Source: Paenisporosarcina antarctica (GTDB taxonomy: Bacteria > Bacillota > Bacilli > Bacillales_A > Planococcaceae). From it: a stretch of 64,000 nucleotides of DNA. Both the position numbers and the translations under genes were made by a program. Under the pieces are notes generated by a model that searched no databases, was not told where the DNA came from, and saw nothing but the letters and a program-made list of their open reading frames with translations. The stretch spans positions 2,486,001 through 2,550,000 of the forward strand of contig NZ_CP038015.1 in NCBI RefSeq assembly GCF_004367585.1, read 5' to 3'. This document shows, piece by piece, positions 17,801 through 27,350 of the stretch (position 1 is its first letter; the number at the start of each line of letters is the position of its first letter).

Positions 17801-17945
17801 TGCATCCACTGCGTCATGTTCCTATGAAGTAGGAGTATTTTTCTCACACAAAGTTTATGTGAGAGTCGGATGCACAACCTGAACAAGACTGCTTGTAGGC
17901 AATAAGGAAGTGCGATGTGATTTTCTCACCTCGCACTTCTTTATT
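17801..17945 (+). other. Structured non-coding segment ending in a strong hairpin
   Basis: TGCATCC at 17801 pairs with GGATGCA at 17868, enclosing a second stem (CTCACA with TGTGAG). A long hairpin follows at 17906-17940 (GAAGTGCGA...TCGCACTTC) with a T-rich end. The nested stems resemble a folded RNA more than a simple terminator, but I cannot assign it to a known family. It may instead be decayed mobile DNA. Confidence 0.4.
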
Positions 17946-18107
17946 TATATTGCTGTCCAAAGCATCTTAGAAACCTGATGAAGTGAGAAAATGAGACGAT
18001 CAGAACCCTCGTCTATTTCATTCCCTCGGTTTCAAAGCGATCAGAATACCTAAGTTATCTTTTGATAAAATCCAGCACCCAAAATTGGCTGCCGGAATCG
18101 TAATTCT

Positions 18108-19544
18108 CTACAAGCTTAAGTCAAAAATAACGATATCCGAAATTCGAAATACTTCGTATTCATCGATTACAATGGAATAGTCTTTTGTTCTCTCGTAAGT
18201 TGACCATTCCCCAGCTCCATTCATGAACTTAAACACTTCATATGTGCTTACGACAGCATAGCCTTCTTCCATAACTATGCCCGTAACCTCGTTTTTCGTA
18301 AACTCAAAAATCATGCCTTGATTGGTTATTTCCGTAATGTATTCAGCCATTTCGTGATATATATTACTATCGTACAGAAGTAAGTCTTCGATGAAGCTAA
18401 AATCTTCATGGTAAAGTGCCATTTCATAGTTCTCACGGAAATAAAGGACAAATTCTGTTAAACTTCCCTCGTCAAAATAATTGCTATCATCTTGTGTATT
18501 CTCTTGATTTTCTTCGGGTTCCTCAATTTTCTCAGACTCTTCATTGTAAGAATCTGCTTCAGCTGAGCCTTCAGGTTTAAAATCATACTCATAGTCATCG
18601 TAGAATGAAAATATACTTGCCACTTCAGCAGATGTCATCGGTGAATCAGACCATTTTTTAAGCAAGTCAATCATGGTATACATCGGAATGGAAAATCCAA
18701 TCGATTGATCCGCTGTCAGTATTGCTGAATTAATGCCAATTACTTTACCTGTTTTAGCATCGAGTAATGGTCCTCCACTACTTCCAGGAGATATTTGCGC
18801 ATCTACTTGGTACACATTATCGTATTGAAAACCGGATTCAAATGAGCGGTCAAGTCCTGTTAAATAACCTATCGAAGCCGAATTTTCTAAACCTTGTGGA
18901 CTTCCAAGTGCGATGACCTCACTACCAATTTCCGTTACATTCGCTTCTGTTTCAAGTGAAGTTTGCCCCGCGTAATCATCCACTTGAATTAAAGCAATAT
19001 CATACTTGTCGGAAATACCAATTACACGTCCAGTCGTTTTTTTGCCCAATACATTACGAACAATCACTTCTGTATAGCCAGCTACCACATGAGCATTCGT
19101 CACAACAGTCCCTTTATTCTCAAATAAAAAACCGGAACCTAAGCCTGATTCAGTGAAAATCGTGTACACACGAGATTGAGATTCTTTAATAATTTGTGTT
19201 TTTTCTTTTTCATTACTAACTGGTTTGTTTTCTTTTAAGGGTTCTTCCTTTTGACTTTCAAGTTTTGGAGGATCAACCCTAGGAGCTTCTATCATTTCTT
19301 TAGTTGCATTTTTGGGTGAAAGTTGTTTGCTGACTTCAATCTGAGCTACTTTTTCTGTACCATTCATTATTGTTGCGATAATAAAACCAATAGCAACTAA
19401 AGCAAGAATTGATAAAAAACCTGCAACGATAGTAATTATTCTCTTTTTCTTTGATTTAAAACGTGATTTTATTAACTCCTTACCACAATTCGAGCAAAAT
19501 TTCGCTTCATGTTCATTTTTCAATCCACATTTTGCGCAAAACAT
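18108..19544 (-). CDS. Membrane-anchored HtrA-like serine protease with N-terminal zinc ribbon
   Basis: 478 residues from MFCAKCGLKN, right after GGAGGAGGGTGAG. In order: a CxxC...CxxC zinc ribbon (residues 3-24), a basic patch, one membrane helix (about 36-60), a Lys/Glu linker, and a trypsin-like domain with all three catalytic residues in VVTNAHVVAGY, DKYDIALI and GSSGGPLL. The C-terminal 110 residues form a separate mixed domain resembling the last domain of TcaA-like zinc-ribbon proteins. There is no PDZ domain, unlike standard HtrA. It probably senses or trims misfolded proteins outside the membrane. Monocistronic. Confidence 0.87.
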   Translation of the reverse strand: MFCAKCGLKNEHEAKFCSNCGKELIKSRFKSKKKRIITIVAGFLSILALVAIGFIIATIMNGTEKVAQIEVSKQLSPKNATKEMIEAPRVDPPKLESQKEEPLKENKPVSNEKEKTQIIKESQSRVYTIFTESGLGSGFLFENKGTVVTNAHVVAGYTEVIVRNVLGKKTTGRVIGISDKYDIALIQVDDYAGQTSLETEANVTEIGSEVIALGSPQGLENSASIGYLTGLDRSFESGFQYDNVYQVDAQISPGSSGGPLLDAKTGKVIGINSAILTADQSIGFSIPMYTMIDLLKKWSDSPMTSAEVASIFSFYDDYEYDFKPEGSAEADSYNEESEKIEEPEENQENTQDDSNYFDEGSLTEFVLYFRENYEMALYHEDFSFIEDLLLYDSNIYHEMAEYITEITNQGMIFEFTKNEVTGIVMEEGYAVVSTYEVFKFMNGAGEWSTYERTKDYSIVIDEYEVFRISDIVIFDLSL

Positions 19545-19788
19545 TCTCACCCTCCTCCCTGTAAAATCTTGTTACTTTATATACTATGCTCATAGGTGAA
19601 TATACATAAACGCTTCGCTTGAATCAGCTTTAGCTTCTTATCATCTGAAAAATCAGCAGTTTACATTAAATCGATTATCCCATGACGAACGGAAATTCTT
19701 AGCGTATAATGAGGACTGGCAATTAATTCTAAAAACTGATAACAAAATGAAGAGACAAGAAAGGCAGAAAGCGCATTCTAGCTCATCA

Positions 19789-20004
19789 CCGGCGCTGGAA
19801 GAACCGACTCGGAAACTTGTTTTCGCATGAGGATCTGTAAGGCTAAATACACAATTCCGTGTTACTCGTCGCAAAATACAGTGTCAAGAGTTTTTGCAAC
19901 GCCCTTATGAACCACGTCCTATGGGCACAGGCTCAGGTGTGAGCTGGCGTTTGGAGCTAGACATAACAACGCCAAGTACGAAGTATTGCTCGAAAAATTT
20001 TATA
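19789..20004 (+). repeat. Dispersed repeat CCGGCGCTGG...AGTACGAAG, split copy
   Basis: Two blocks, 19789-19838 (CCGGCGCTGGAAGAACCGA, then TCGGAAAC and GAGGATCTG) and 19935-20004 (GGTGTGAGCTGGCG, TTGGAGCTAGACATAACAAC, CCAAGTACGAAG, TATTGCTCGAAAAA), are found joined together at 61082-61205. Here about 95 bp separates them. The second block ends directly in front of the PopT gene. Confidence 0.75.
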
Positions 20005-20036
20005 CTTTCTATCTAGATAAAAAAGGAGATACATAT

Positions 20037-20849
20037 ATGTTTGATTGGAGAAATATTTTTCGCGGTATGGCTATGGGAACGAGCGATATTATCCCAGGTG
20101 TCAGCGGTGGAACTATTGCGGTTTTATTAGGAATTTATGATCAATTTATCAATGCAGTTAGCGGAATTACAACAAAAGAATGGAAAAAACACGTCCCTTT
20201 CTTACTAACGCTGGGACTAGGAATGGGATCAGCCATTCTTCTACTTAGTCACGCTGTGGAATGGCTCCTTGAGTCATATCCACAACCAACTAACTTCTTT
20301 TTTCTCGGTTTAATTCTCGGAATTCTTCCATATTTATTGAAAGAAGCAAATGTACGCGGCACGTTTAAAGCTAAACATTTTGTCATTTTAATAGTCGGTG
20401 CCATCCTAGTTGCAAGCATGGCATTTTTCAAACCAGATGAAGGCGGCAATCCTATCGAAACACTTACGATCCTATCCATCATTGGATTATTCTTAGCAGG
20501 TGCTAGTGCAAGTATGGCCATGCTTCTTCCTGGTATCAGTGGCTCATTTGTTTTACTGATTATAGGCGTATATCCCACAGCCATTAACGCAATTACAACC
20601 TTGAATCTCCCTATTATAATGGTCATCGGAGCAGGAATTGCATCTGGCTTTATATTGAGCAGTAAAGGCATTAAATATTTACTTGCCCGCTTCCCACTAA
20701 TGATGTATGCACTGATCATCGGATTAGTTTTCGGCTCACTTTTTGTAGTGTTCCCAGGACTAACACTAACTTTAAACAATGTTTTACTTAGCATTGGCGC
20801 GCTCTTTGTCGGTCTTTTTGTAGCCGTTTTGCTTGGAAAAAGAGGTTAA
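20037..20849 (+). CDS. popT: DUF368/PopT family polyprenyl-phosphate transporter
   Basis: 270 residues, highly hydrophobic, about eight membrane segments. The start is the ATG giving MFDWRNIFRGMAMG, behind AAAGGAG; an upstream in-frame ATG lies inside the repeat and lacks a ribosome site. Two inverted-repeat motifs typical of the family are visible: GTSDIIPGVSGGTIAVLLG near the N-terminus and ASMAMLLPGISGSFVLLI in the middle. DUF368 proteins were identified as undecaprenyl-phosphate translocases that recycle the lipid carrier for cell-wall synthesis. A terminator follows at 20871-20908. Confidence 0.88.
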   Translation: MFDWRNIFRGMAMGTSDIIPGVSGGTIAVLLGIYDQFINAVSGITTKEWKKHVPFLLTLGLGMGSAILLLSHAVEWLLESYPQPTNFFFLGLILGILPYLLKEANVRGTFKAKHFVILIVGAILVASMAFFKPDEGGNPIETLTILSIIGLFLAGASASMAMLLPGISGSFVLLIIGVYPTAINAITTLNLPIIMVIGAGIASGFILSSKGIKYLLARFPLMMYALIIGLVFGSLFVVFPGLTLTLNNVLLSIGALFVGLFVAVLLGKRG

Positions 20850-20870
20850 CAGCATTTAAATTTCAGTAAA

Positions 20871-20908
20871 AAACATCTATTTCTTAAATGAAATTGGTGT
20901 TTTTTTTT
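20871..20908 (+). terminator. Terminator of popT
   Basis: Imperfect stem ACATCTATTTC with GAAATTGGTGT, followed by nine T. Confidence 0.65.
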
Positions 20909-20957
20909 CTTGAAAACGCCAAAATATAAGACTAAAGACTTCTCTATTAATATAACA

Positions 20958-20985
20958 AGCGGCTGAAAATACAATTTCAGCCGCT
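20958..20985. repeat. H2-type dispersed hairpin
   Basis: Perfect 11-bp stem AGCGGCTGAAA/TTTCAGCCGCT with loop ATACAA. One member of the dispersed hairpin family also seen at 27570, 27951, 44230, 48899, 54698, 57143, 58249 and 61233; a weak further match is at 22656-22682. Confidence 0.7.
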
Positions 20986-21167
20986 CCCTTATTGCTATAT
21001 ATGTAAACTCTGTATTTTTAGTATGTCCAAAAGATTTCTCTGTATACTAATTGGTAAAAAAATTTCCAATGCATAGGAAAAAGAGTAACATCACATAATA
21101 AAAATTGTAATTGACTCCTTGTAAAAAGGATTCAAATTTACAACTAACTTGAGGAGGAGATTTATTT

Positions 21168-21680
21168 TTGGGTATTTTAAATGGTAATCCTAAACTAGAG
21201 CCATTGCATGAAGGTGAAGTATTTGGTGTTTGGTCGTATATTATTGCTAATAATGGATTAATAAGCATTTATCAAGCTTTCATTAATCATGCAGGCGACA
21301 GAGCCCTCAAATCACTACTTGAAGAAACTGTTCACACGATAAAAGCAGAAGTACAACATACATCAGAAATATTAAAAGCCAATGGAATTGCGCTTCCTCC
21401 AGCTCTTCCTGATCGCCCAGTAGCTACAGCAGAAGATATTCCTGTAGGAGCAAGATTTATGGACGCTGAAATTAGTGCCATATTATCTGCAAACATTGCT
21501 CAAGGTTTGGTGGCGTGTAGCCAAGTAATGGGTCAATCAATTCGCGAAGACATTGGCATGATGTTCGGACAGTTTCACACTGATAAAGCTCTATTTGGTG
21601 CCAAACTTTTAAAACTTAACAAAGATAAAGCGTGGCTGATACCTCCTCCACTTCATGATGCACCAAGACTTACACAATAA
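21168..21680 (+). CDS. DUF3231 family protein
   Basis: 170 residues, starting at a TTG behind GAGGAGGAG. The sequence resembles single-domain members of DUF3231, a ferritin-like helical-bundle family common in spore-forming Bacillales: LHEGEVFGVWSYIIANNGLI at the start and helical segments with IQ/AQ repeats. Function is unknown; members are often made in the sporulating cell. It is monocistronic with its own strong terminator. Confidence 0.8.
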   Translation: MGILNGNPKLEPLHEGEVFGVWSYIIANNGLISIYQAFINHAGDRALKSLLEETVHTIKAEVQHTSEILKANGIALPPALPDRPVATAEDIPVGARFMDAEISAILSANIAQGLVACSQVMGQSIREDIGMMFGQFHTDKALFGAKLLKLNKDKAWLIPPPLHDAPRLTQ

Positions 21681-21697
21681 GCAGCAAAAACACAGAA

Positions 21698-21735
21698 AAC
21701 CCTTGGCTTCTACCCCCTGGTAGCCAAGGGTTTTT
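21698..21735 (+). terminator. Terminator of the DUF3231 gene
   Basis: Stem AACCCTTGGCT/AGCCAAGGGTT, extended inside the loop by TACC/GGTA, then TTTTT. Confidence 0.9.
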
Positions 21736-21745
21736 CCTTAAACGA

Positions 21746-21789
21746 AAAAAGGAATCCATCAACTAACTAAATTGAGGGATTCCTTTTTC
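21746..21789. terminator. Bidirectional terminator between convergent genes
   Basis: Stem AAAAAGGAATCC/GGATTCCTTTTT with a 19-base loop. It lies between the DUF3231 gene (plus) and the SGNH hydrolase (minus, ends at 21821) and has T runs in both directions. Confidence 0.8.
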
Positions 21790-21820
21790 TTATATTTGTT
21801 AAACAAGAAATAATGTATTT

Positions 21821-22528
21821 CTAACGAGACGCAAGAACATCGATCCACACTTGATAGCCATTTCCATTCAAATGAATCCCGTCAAAAGTATATTCTTTCT
21901 TCAACTCTCCGTTTTCATCAATGAAATATGGATGCAAGTCTATATATGAAGTGTCATTCTCTTGCGCTATCTTTTTGAGTACTTCGTTAAATTTGGCTAC
22001 ATCATCATTGGGTAATTCATATTTAAAGATATCATTATTTACAGGAAGAATTGATTGAACAATAACTTTAGACGAAGATTGATCAAATGCTTGAACTATA
22101 CTTTTGACATTTTCTTCAAATACAATTATATCTGTTCCATGCAAAATATCATTAATACCAATCATGATATATACTTCTTTTGGATTTCTATTTACAACTT
22201 CATCTATCCTATTTAGAACACCCTTAGCATTATCATTGCTAATTCCTCTATTCAACACAACTTCTTCGGAAAAGTATTCTGGAAAATCCCCATAATCTGA
22301 AATGCTATCACCTACAAATACTTTATCTATATTTGTCGTGTCACTAGATTCAAATACGTCTTTTTTCAACAAATAATAATCCGGATATTCCTGCACAGTA
22401 GGGATATCCGACAATTGATTAGTAAAGAGATTCAATTGTCCTTTTTTAAAAATAACGAAGCCTATAAAAGCGACAAAGATAAGGTTAAATGATAAAGACA
22501 ATGTTAACAAAACTCTTAGTTTTTTCAT
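21821..22528 (-). CDS. Membrane-anchored or secreted SGNH/GDSL hydrolase
   Basis: 235 residues from MKKLRVLLTLSLSFNLIFVA; the choice over an upstream GTG is uncertain because the ribosome site is weak. One N-terminal membrane helix or uncleaved signal is followed by an SGNH fold with block I FVGDSISDYGD (Ser), block II LNRGISNDN (Gly), block III MIGINDIL (Asn) and block V FDGIHLNGNGY (Asp-His). These enzymes cleave esters from lipids or acetylated sugars at the cell surface. It stands alone. The substrate is unknown. Confidence 0.87.
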   Translation of the reverse strand: MKKLRVLLTLSLSFNLIFVAFIGFVIFKKGQLNLFTNQLSDIPTVQEYPDYYLLKKDVFESSDTTNIDKVFVGDSISDYGDFPEYFSEEVVLNRGISNDNAKGVLNRIDEVVNRNPKEVYIMIGINDILHGTDIIVFEENVKSIVQAFDQSSSKVIVQSILPVNNDIFKYELPNDDVAKFNEVLKKIAQENDTSYIDLHPYFIDENGELKKEYTFDGIHLNGNGYQVWIDVLASR

Positions 22529-22721
22529 ATCATGCACATCCCATTCTATCTAATTATCTCATTGAAATGGAATTACAGATCCCCTTACGTAACCTGCTAT
22601 ATCTCACAACCATTAAAGAAGCATAACTACAGGTAAAAGATAAGCACCATTAAACAGGCGACCGATAAAAATTCAGCCGCCTCTTTCTTGCTATTCACAT
22701 TGTCACGTCTAGAAACATTAA

Positions 22722-23210
22722 TTATTTACGATTTTTATCTTTTTCATCATTTTCAATTTGCGCAGAAATGAGTCCGAGTGCTACACCAAAAATTGCGCCA
22801 CCAAGAACTTCAATCGGTTGATGACCTAGAAGTTCTTTGAGCTCTGTGTCACGTTTACTGTACATTAAACTAGGAAAATCACTGGAGATGATTTCAAATC
22901 TGTCTTCAAGTTCATTTACAAGTTGTGCAATCTCACCCGTATGACGTCTAATTCCTTGTGCATCATACATGACAATAGACCCAAAAACGACTGCGAGCGC
23001 TGTTTCAGTATGTCTTGTCCCTTTATTCGCAGCCATATACGTAGCAAGTGCCGCTACTCCCGCAGAATGTGAGCTCGGCATCCCACCGGTCTGAATTAGA
23101 GGTCGCCAATCCCACTTACCAGTTAGCTTTTTATGTGTAAATACCTTCAAACCTTGAGCTATTGCAATGGCAGATAAAGCTGTAATCATACCACGATTCA
23201 TTTTCTTCAT
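22722..23210 (-). CDS. Divergent PAP2 family membrane protein (YuiD/DUF212)
   Basis: 162 residues from MKKMNRGMITALSAIAIAQG, behind GAGGGTGA; an upstream in-frame ATG lacks a ribosome site. The family motif TGGMPSSHSAGVAALATYMA carries the conserved Ser-Ser-His; MYDAQGIRRHTGEIA gives the second His region, followed by HQPIEVLGGAIFG. It belongs to acid phosphatase/vanadium-dependent haloperoxidase-related proteins like B. subtilis YuiD, function unproved. Hydrophobic helices place it in the membrane. Confidence 0.88.
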   Translation of the reverse strand: MKKMNRGMITALSAIAIAQGLKVFTHKKLTGKWDWRPLIQTGGMPSSHSAGVAALATYMAANKGTRHTETALAVVFGSIVMYDAQGIRRHTGEIAQLVNELEDRFEIISSDFPSLMYSKRDTELKELLGHQPIEVLGGAIFGVALGLISAQIENDEKDKNRK

Positions 23211-23436
23211 TCTCTTCACCCTCAATTCAAGTAATAGATAGATCATCTATAAAATCCTTCTTTTACATTTAATACCCTACTGGCTTCTTTTTATTCAACT
23301 TTCATAATAAATAGTAGAGGGAATATACTTTAAGCTTAGAATTCCTTACCTAATTAAAATCATCATTCTCAAAAATAAATACCCTTTTCCCTATAAATTT
23401 AATCAGCAGTAGATGCATTTTTATCCTCCACAAATG

Positions 23437-23541
23437 TTTATTCCTTGTTCATTGTGTTTTAATCCGGCTTGGCAGGTGTTTATTCCTGTTCACATTTTGT
23501 TTATTCCTGTTCGCTGGTGCTTTATTCCCGTTCATCTGTTT
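23437..23541 (+). repeat. 21-bp periodic array, TTTATTCCCGTTC family (array A1)
   Basis: Five units start at 23437, 23458, 23479, 23500 and 23521, all exactly 21 bp. The core is TTTATTCCTGTTC or TTTATTCCCGTTC, followed by about 8 variable bases; units one and two are degenerate. The same family occurs at 38085, 38286 and 53994. The rest of 23211-23725 holds no gene. Confidence 0.85.
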
Positions 23542-23725
23542 TGAAATTTGAAAGCTTGACCAGATACCTTTTTGCAAGAATCGAATAGAAATGTTTGCTG
23601 GATTGATTTTATTTCAATATCCACATTTTTAAAACAACATTAATCCATCCACTTCTAAGTTGCTGGATTATTTTAATTTTTATGCAATTGTTATTCATAA
23701 TCTGTATAGGTCATAGAATTGATAC

Positions 23726-24241
23726 CTAAGCCGTTATCCCACTCCCTGTGATTTTTTTATTCTTATTTCTTAAGAATTTTTCTCTAATAAACGGAATTAT
23801 CCACCGATCTAATCCTACTTTTGCAGCGTTAAAGCCAGCTACAAGAATGAAAAGTCCAATTAGAATCATTTGTGGGTTTGTACTCGTAGTACCAGAAAAC
23901 ATATAGGAGAAATTCATAACAACCCCCATTAGTGCAGCAAAAGTAGTGAACGCACCTAAAATAAGTCCAAGTCCTACAAAAAATTCTCCCCATGGAACTA
24001 GTACATTAAAAAGTTCAACGTTTGGTATCGCATGTCCATTTAAAAATGTTGCCCACCACGATTGAACAGCTGGATGTTCACCTGTTGCTTTATTTACAGC
24101 TCCTTCTAGAAAACCCCTTGCATCAAATGCACCACTAATTTTTCCCCATCCAGCTATTAACCATTGGAATCCAAGATATAGACGAAATACCGTTAATGAA
24201 TATGAAGCAAATTTATTTTTTCTTAAAAATCCTACAAACAT
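23726..24241 (-). CDS. DoxX family membrane protein
   Basis: 171 residues from MFVGFLRKNKFASYSL, directly after GGGGGGTATTTT. Four membrane segments and the conserved DoxX pattern FRLYLGFQWLIAGWGKISG, then LVPWGEFFVGLGLILGAFT. DoxX proteins are thought to support quinone-linked or thiol redox processes; the exact role here is unknown. The upstream DNA holds several decayed copies of this gene's first codons (24565-24810). Confidence 0.87.
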   Translation of the reverse strand: MFVGFLRKNKFASYSLTVFRLYLGFQWLIAGWGKISGAFDARGFLEGAVNKATGEHPAVQSWWATFLNGHAIPNVELFNVLVPWGEFFVGLGLILGAFTTFAALMGVVMNFSYMFSGTTSTNPQMILIGLFILVAGFNAAKVGLDRWIIPFIREKFLRNKNKKITGSGITA

Positions 24242-24403
24242 AAAATACCCCCTAAATAAAAATATGTAAGAAAACACGAACTGTTTCCTTACAGAAAAAA
24301 AGTTTCCCTAAAGAAACTATAGCATACCAAATGTATTTTTTCTAAAGAATTTTACAAAATGGACATGTTCGTAGGTCGACGTTATCCTATTTACTAGGAA
24401 ATC

Positions 24404-24440
24404 AAAAGAATCCATCGACGTTTAGTCGGTGGATTCTTTT
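24404..24440. terminator. Terminator-like hairpin
   Basis: Stem AAAAGAATCCATCGAC/GTCGGTGGATTCTTTT with a GTTTA loop. It lies upstream of doxX and downstream of the decayed doxX fragments on the minus strand, so it may be the surviving terminator of a lost duplicate. Confidence 0.7.
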
Positions 24441-24564
24441 GGAGAGGAATATGGAATTATTCATTTATGGTAATGCATGCTCTATGCTGCCCTGGTTGAC
24501 AGAAACGTTCCGATAAGAAAGCAATTATTTTCGGTCCAAAAACCTTTTGTCTTCCATGGAGGGA

Positions 24565-24810
24565 AATCATATGCATTTTCTCTTAAGAATTTTACAAATA
24601 TAAAAAGAAGTCGCCCAAAATAATACAGGTAATGAATTAGAAGCAAATGCGTGTTCTCTTAAGAATTCTACAAACATAAAATACCTCCTAAATAAAAATA
24701 TGTAAGTGAAACGAAACTTTTTTCCTTCAAGAAAAAAAGTTTCCTTAATACAACTATAGAATAACATATGCATTTTCTCTTGAGAATTCTACAAACGTAA
24801 AAATACTTCC
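24565..24810 (-). pseudogene. Decayed tandem duplicates of the doxX 5' region
   Basis: Three minus-strand segments (about 24565-24605, 24640-24765 and 24765-24810) repeat the doxX start. The middle one keeps the ribosome site AGGAGGTATTTT and reads MFVEFLREHAFASNSLPVLF before diverging; the others read FVKFLREN or similar. DNA just upstream of each also repeats (AAAAAGTTTCCTT). None continues into a DoxX protein. The rest of 24811-25101 shows no gene. Confidence 0.65.
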
Positions 24811-25122
24811 TGCAGTTTGTAACAAAATGAACTGCATGGAGCATGCACAACATGTTGACAAAACACCTGGTCTAGGAAGATACACTCTGCCACTAATCCC
24901 TTGGCGAATTCACTTTTCCCGTCTAATGAATATATATCCCCATCCATAAAGGCAGATTTTTTCTTGGAGTGGTTTAAAATTACCCGTCATTAATGACTCC
25001 ATTGAAGGTGCTCTAGAGACTTCCAACTTATGAAAAAAATAAATTTATTTTACATAGGATTATGTCTAGAAGAATAGATTAATTGTAACCTCAAATAATA
25101 GTTGGGTTACTTCTCAAATCTG

Positions 25123-26607
25123 ATGAGGTATGCAAAGGAGATGACTAACACGCTTCCTCTTATATCACCAGATCAAATGATTTCAACCATTCAACATGGA
25201 TTAAATACAACGCAAGTTCCCAAAAAGATACTCATTGTCGGTGCAGGTATGGCAGGACTGGTCTCTGCCTCATTGTTAAAGGAAGCTGGGCACAATGTAA
25301 CCATCCTTGAAGCTGCTCATAGAGTAGGGGGACGTATCTATACGAAACGATCTCCTTTTATCAAAGGACAGTATATGGAAGCAGGAGCGATGCGTATTCC
25401 AAATCATCATTATTTCACTTTGGAATACATAAAAAAATTCCACTTACCAGTAAATTTATTTATTAACTCTACTCCTAACGATCTGATCTATGTAAATGGA
25501 ATTAAAACGCGCCAATATCTGTATAAACAGAACCCTGATATCCTTGGCTACCCAGTTGCCCCTCACGAAAAGGGCAAAACAGTTACTGAGTTGATTCAAC
25601 CAGTACTTCAACCAGTTATAGACTTTATCAATTTAAATCCGCTGGAAAATTGGAGTTGGGTTATAAAGGAATATGATAGATACTCGATGGATGGGTTTTT
25701 AAGATATAACCCTAATGGGGTGACTTTATCTCCTGGTGCAATAGAAATGATTAAGGTACTCCTTGCTATCGAGGGCTTGAGTGAACTCGCATTCATTGAT
25801 TTATTACGCGAATTTATTATATTTTTAAACCCGAATACTCGTTACTATGAAATTACCGGTGGTAACGACCAACTTCCACAAGCTTTTATCCCACAATTAA
25901 GAGAAGACATTTTGTATAGACAAAAGTTGACCAAAATTGTGCAGCGTAATAACCAAGTCACCATTCATTCTATGGATACGGAGTCGTTGAAACCAATGGA
26001 AACGACATGTGACATTTGCATCTTGACCATCCCTTTTTCGGTTATGCAATTTGTTGAAGTTGAACCCCGCGATTCTTTTTCACACAACAAGTGGAAGGCG
26101 ATCCGAGAACTTCATTATGTGGTGTCTACAAAGATTGGTCTTCAGTTTAAGAGTAGATTTTGGGAGGAGGAAGGGATGCACGGAGGGCAAACGGCGACTG
26201 ATTTGCCCATTCGATTTAGTTATTATCCCAGTCATGGAATTGGGGAGAACTTGCCAGGAGTGATTATAGCTAGCTATACTTGGGAGGATGATTCAGTACC
26301 TTGGGACAGTTTGAGTGAGGAAAATCGAATTCAACAAGCCTTAAAGAACTTATCTACCATACATGGGCAACAAGTATATGATGAATTTATAACAGGGGCT
26401 TCTCACAGTTGGGCTCAATATCCATATTCAGGTGGAGATTTTACGGTGTTCAAACCAGAACAAGAAACAGAACTTTTTCATGCTATCTCTTCCCCGGAAG
26501 GAAGGGTACACTTTGCAGGGGAACACACTGCCCTCCCACACGCTTGGATACAAGGGGCCATTGAGTCTGGAATCCGTGTAGCACATGAAGTCAATGACTT
26601 ACCTTGA
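25123..26607 (+). CDS. Flavin monoamine oxidase / L-amino-acid oxidase-like protein
   Basis: 494 residues from the ATG giving [18 protein letters not shown]. The start is not certain: no good ribosome site precedes any candidate, and a TTG seven codons earlier is possible. An FAD-binding Rossmann motif [20 protein letters not shown] lies at about residue 36, the GG doublet is RVGGRIY, and the C-terminal FAD motif is [20 protein letters not shown]. The pattern matches the amine-oxidase superfamily used for amines or L-amino acids, making H2O2 and ammonia. No signal peptide. Monocistronic. Confidence 0.85.
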   Translation: MRYAKEMTNTLPLISPDQMISTIQHGLNTTQVPKKILIVGAGMAGLVSASLLKEAGHNVTILEAAHRVGGRIYTKRSPFIKGQYMEAGAMRIPNHHYFTLEYIKKFHLPVNLFINSTPNDLIYVNGIKTRQYLYKQNPDILGYPVAPHEKGKTVTELIQPVLQPVIDFINLNPLENWSWVIKEYDRYSMDGFLRYNPNGVTLSPGAIEMIKVLLAIEGLSELAFIDLLREFIIFLNPNTRYYEITGGNDQLPQAFIPQLREDILYRQKLTKIVQRNNQVTIHSMDTESLKPMETTCDICILTIPFSVMQFVEVEPRDSFSHNKWKAIRELHYVVSTKIGLQFKSRFWEEEGMHGGQTATDLPIRFSYYPSHGIGENLPGVIIASYTWEDDSVPWDSLSEENRIQQALKNLSTIHGQQVYDEFITGASHSWAQYPYSGGDFTVFKPEQETELFHAISSPEGRVHFAGEHTALPHAWIQGAIESGIRVAHEVNDLP

Positions 26608-26718
26608 AATAATATTTACAAATGGTAGGAGGAAGTAAATCAGCTATTTTTTAAGTAATAGAAGAAGCTTTTATTCCTGTACATAATAATAAATTAATAA
26701 ACTTAAAACAGGAAAAAT

Positions 26719-27261
26719 ATGCTAAAACATGATAGAATAATATTTATGAAAAAATACATTTTATTTATCCTCATTTTACTAACTCTCTTTTACTCTTCTG
26801 GGCAAACTTATGAACAACAATCACTAATCCCCAATTTAATGAAATGGCTTCCTAGTGAACCTTTAAAGGGAGTTCTATCACTTTTTCAAATCCCGTATTG
26901 GGGAACGATCATTTCTGTAGAAGAACGTGGTTATCATGCATTTATTGAGTTTCTACTACGAAAAGGAGCACATATTGTTATTTTTGGAGCACTAGCTTTT
27001 GCAGCCTATATCGTGGTCCGTAAAATCAGACTGGCCTTTGTCATTACCGTTGTAATTGCGATTGCAGACGAATACCATCAATCTTTAACTGGAGGACGAA
27101 CGCCATCGATTCAAGATGTATTTCTTGACTCATTTGGTGCAGCTTTAGCGCTAGGTAGTTTATACATCTTAAGAACCTATTGGAATGTTACGAAACATCG
27201 ACATGTGACTAAATTAGTAACCCCAAAAACCAGACGTTATAATAAAAACCGGGCAAATTAA
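26719..27261 (+). CDS. VanZ family membrane protein
   Basis: 180 residues. Hydrophobic helices from MKKYILFILILLTLFYSSGQ (residues 10-29) onward, then the VanZ pattern FIEFLLRKGAHIVIFGALAF and IADEYHQSLTGGRTPSIQDV with the conserved Asp-Glu-His. VanZ-like proteins can give low teicoplanin resistance, but most are of unknown function. The start at 26719 has ACAGGAAAA upstream; the internal ATG at 26746 would begin at the first membrane helix and is the alternative. It ends with a basic tail. Confidence 0.85.
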   Translation: MLKHDRIIFMKKYILFILILLTLFYSSGQTYEQQSLIPNLMKWLPSEPLKGVLSLFQIPYWGTIISVEERGYHAFIEFLLRKGAHIVIFGALAFAAYIVVRKIRLAFVITVVIAIADEYHQSLTGGRTPSIQDVFLDSFGAALALGSLYILRTYWNVTKHRHVTKLVTPKTRRYNKNRAN

Positions 27262-27350
27262 AAGACAGTTAATTTTAAGATAGTACCTGGTGATCTGACA
27301 GGTATAACTAACTACTCAGTTCACAGCAAGACCAGTGATAAGAAGAATCC

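Noticed and set aside
17801-17880. Group II intron domain V
   Set aside because: The nested stems recalled one, but the catalytic AGC/GAAA-type signature and an intron-encoded protein are missing.
20249-20794. 181-codon minus-strand frame opposite popT
   Set aside because: It is a mirror frame of a well-supported membrane-protein gene and lacks its own ribosome site.
23437-23541. CRISPR array
   Set aside because: Repeat cores are only about 13 bp and spacers about 8 bp; no cas genes are in the window.
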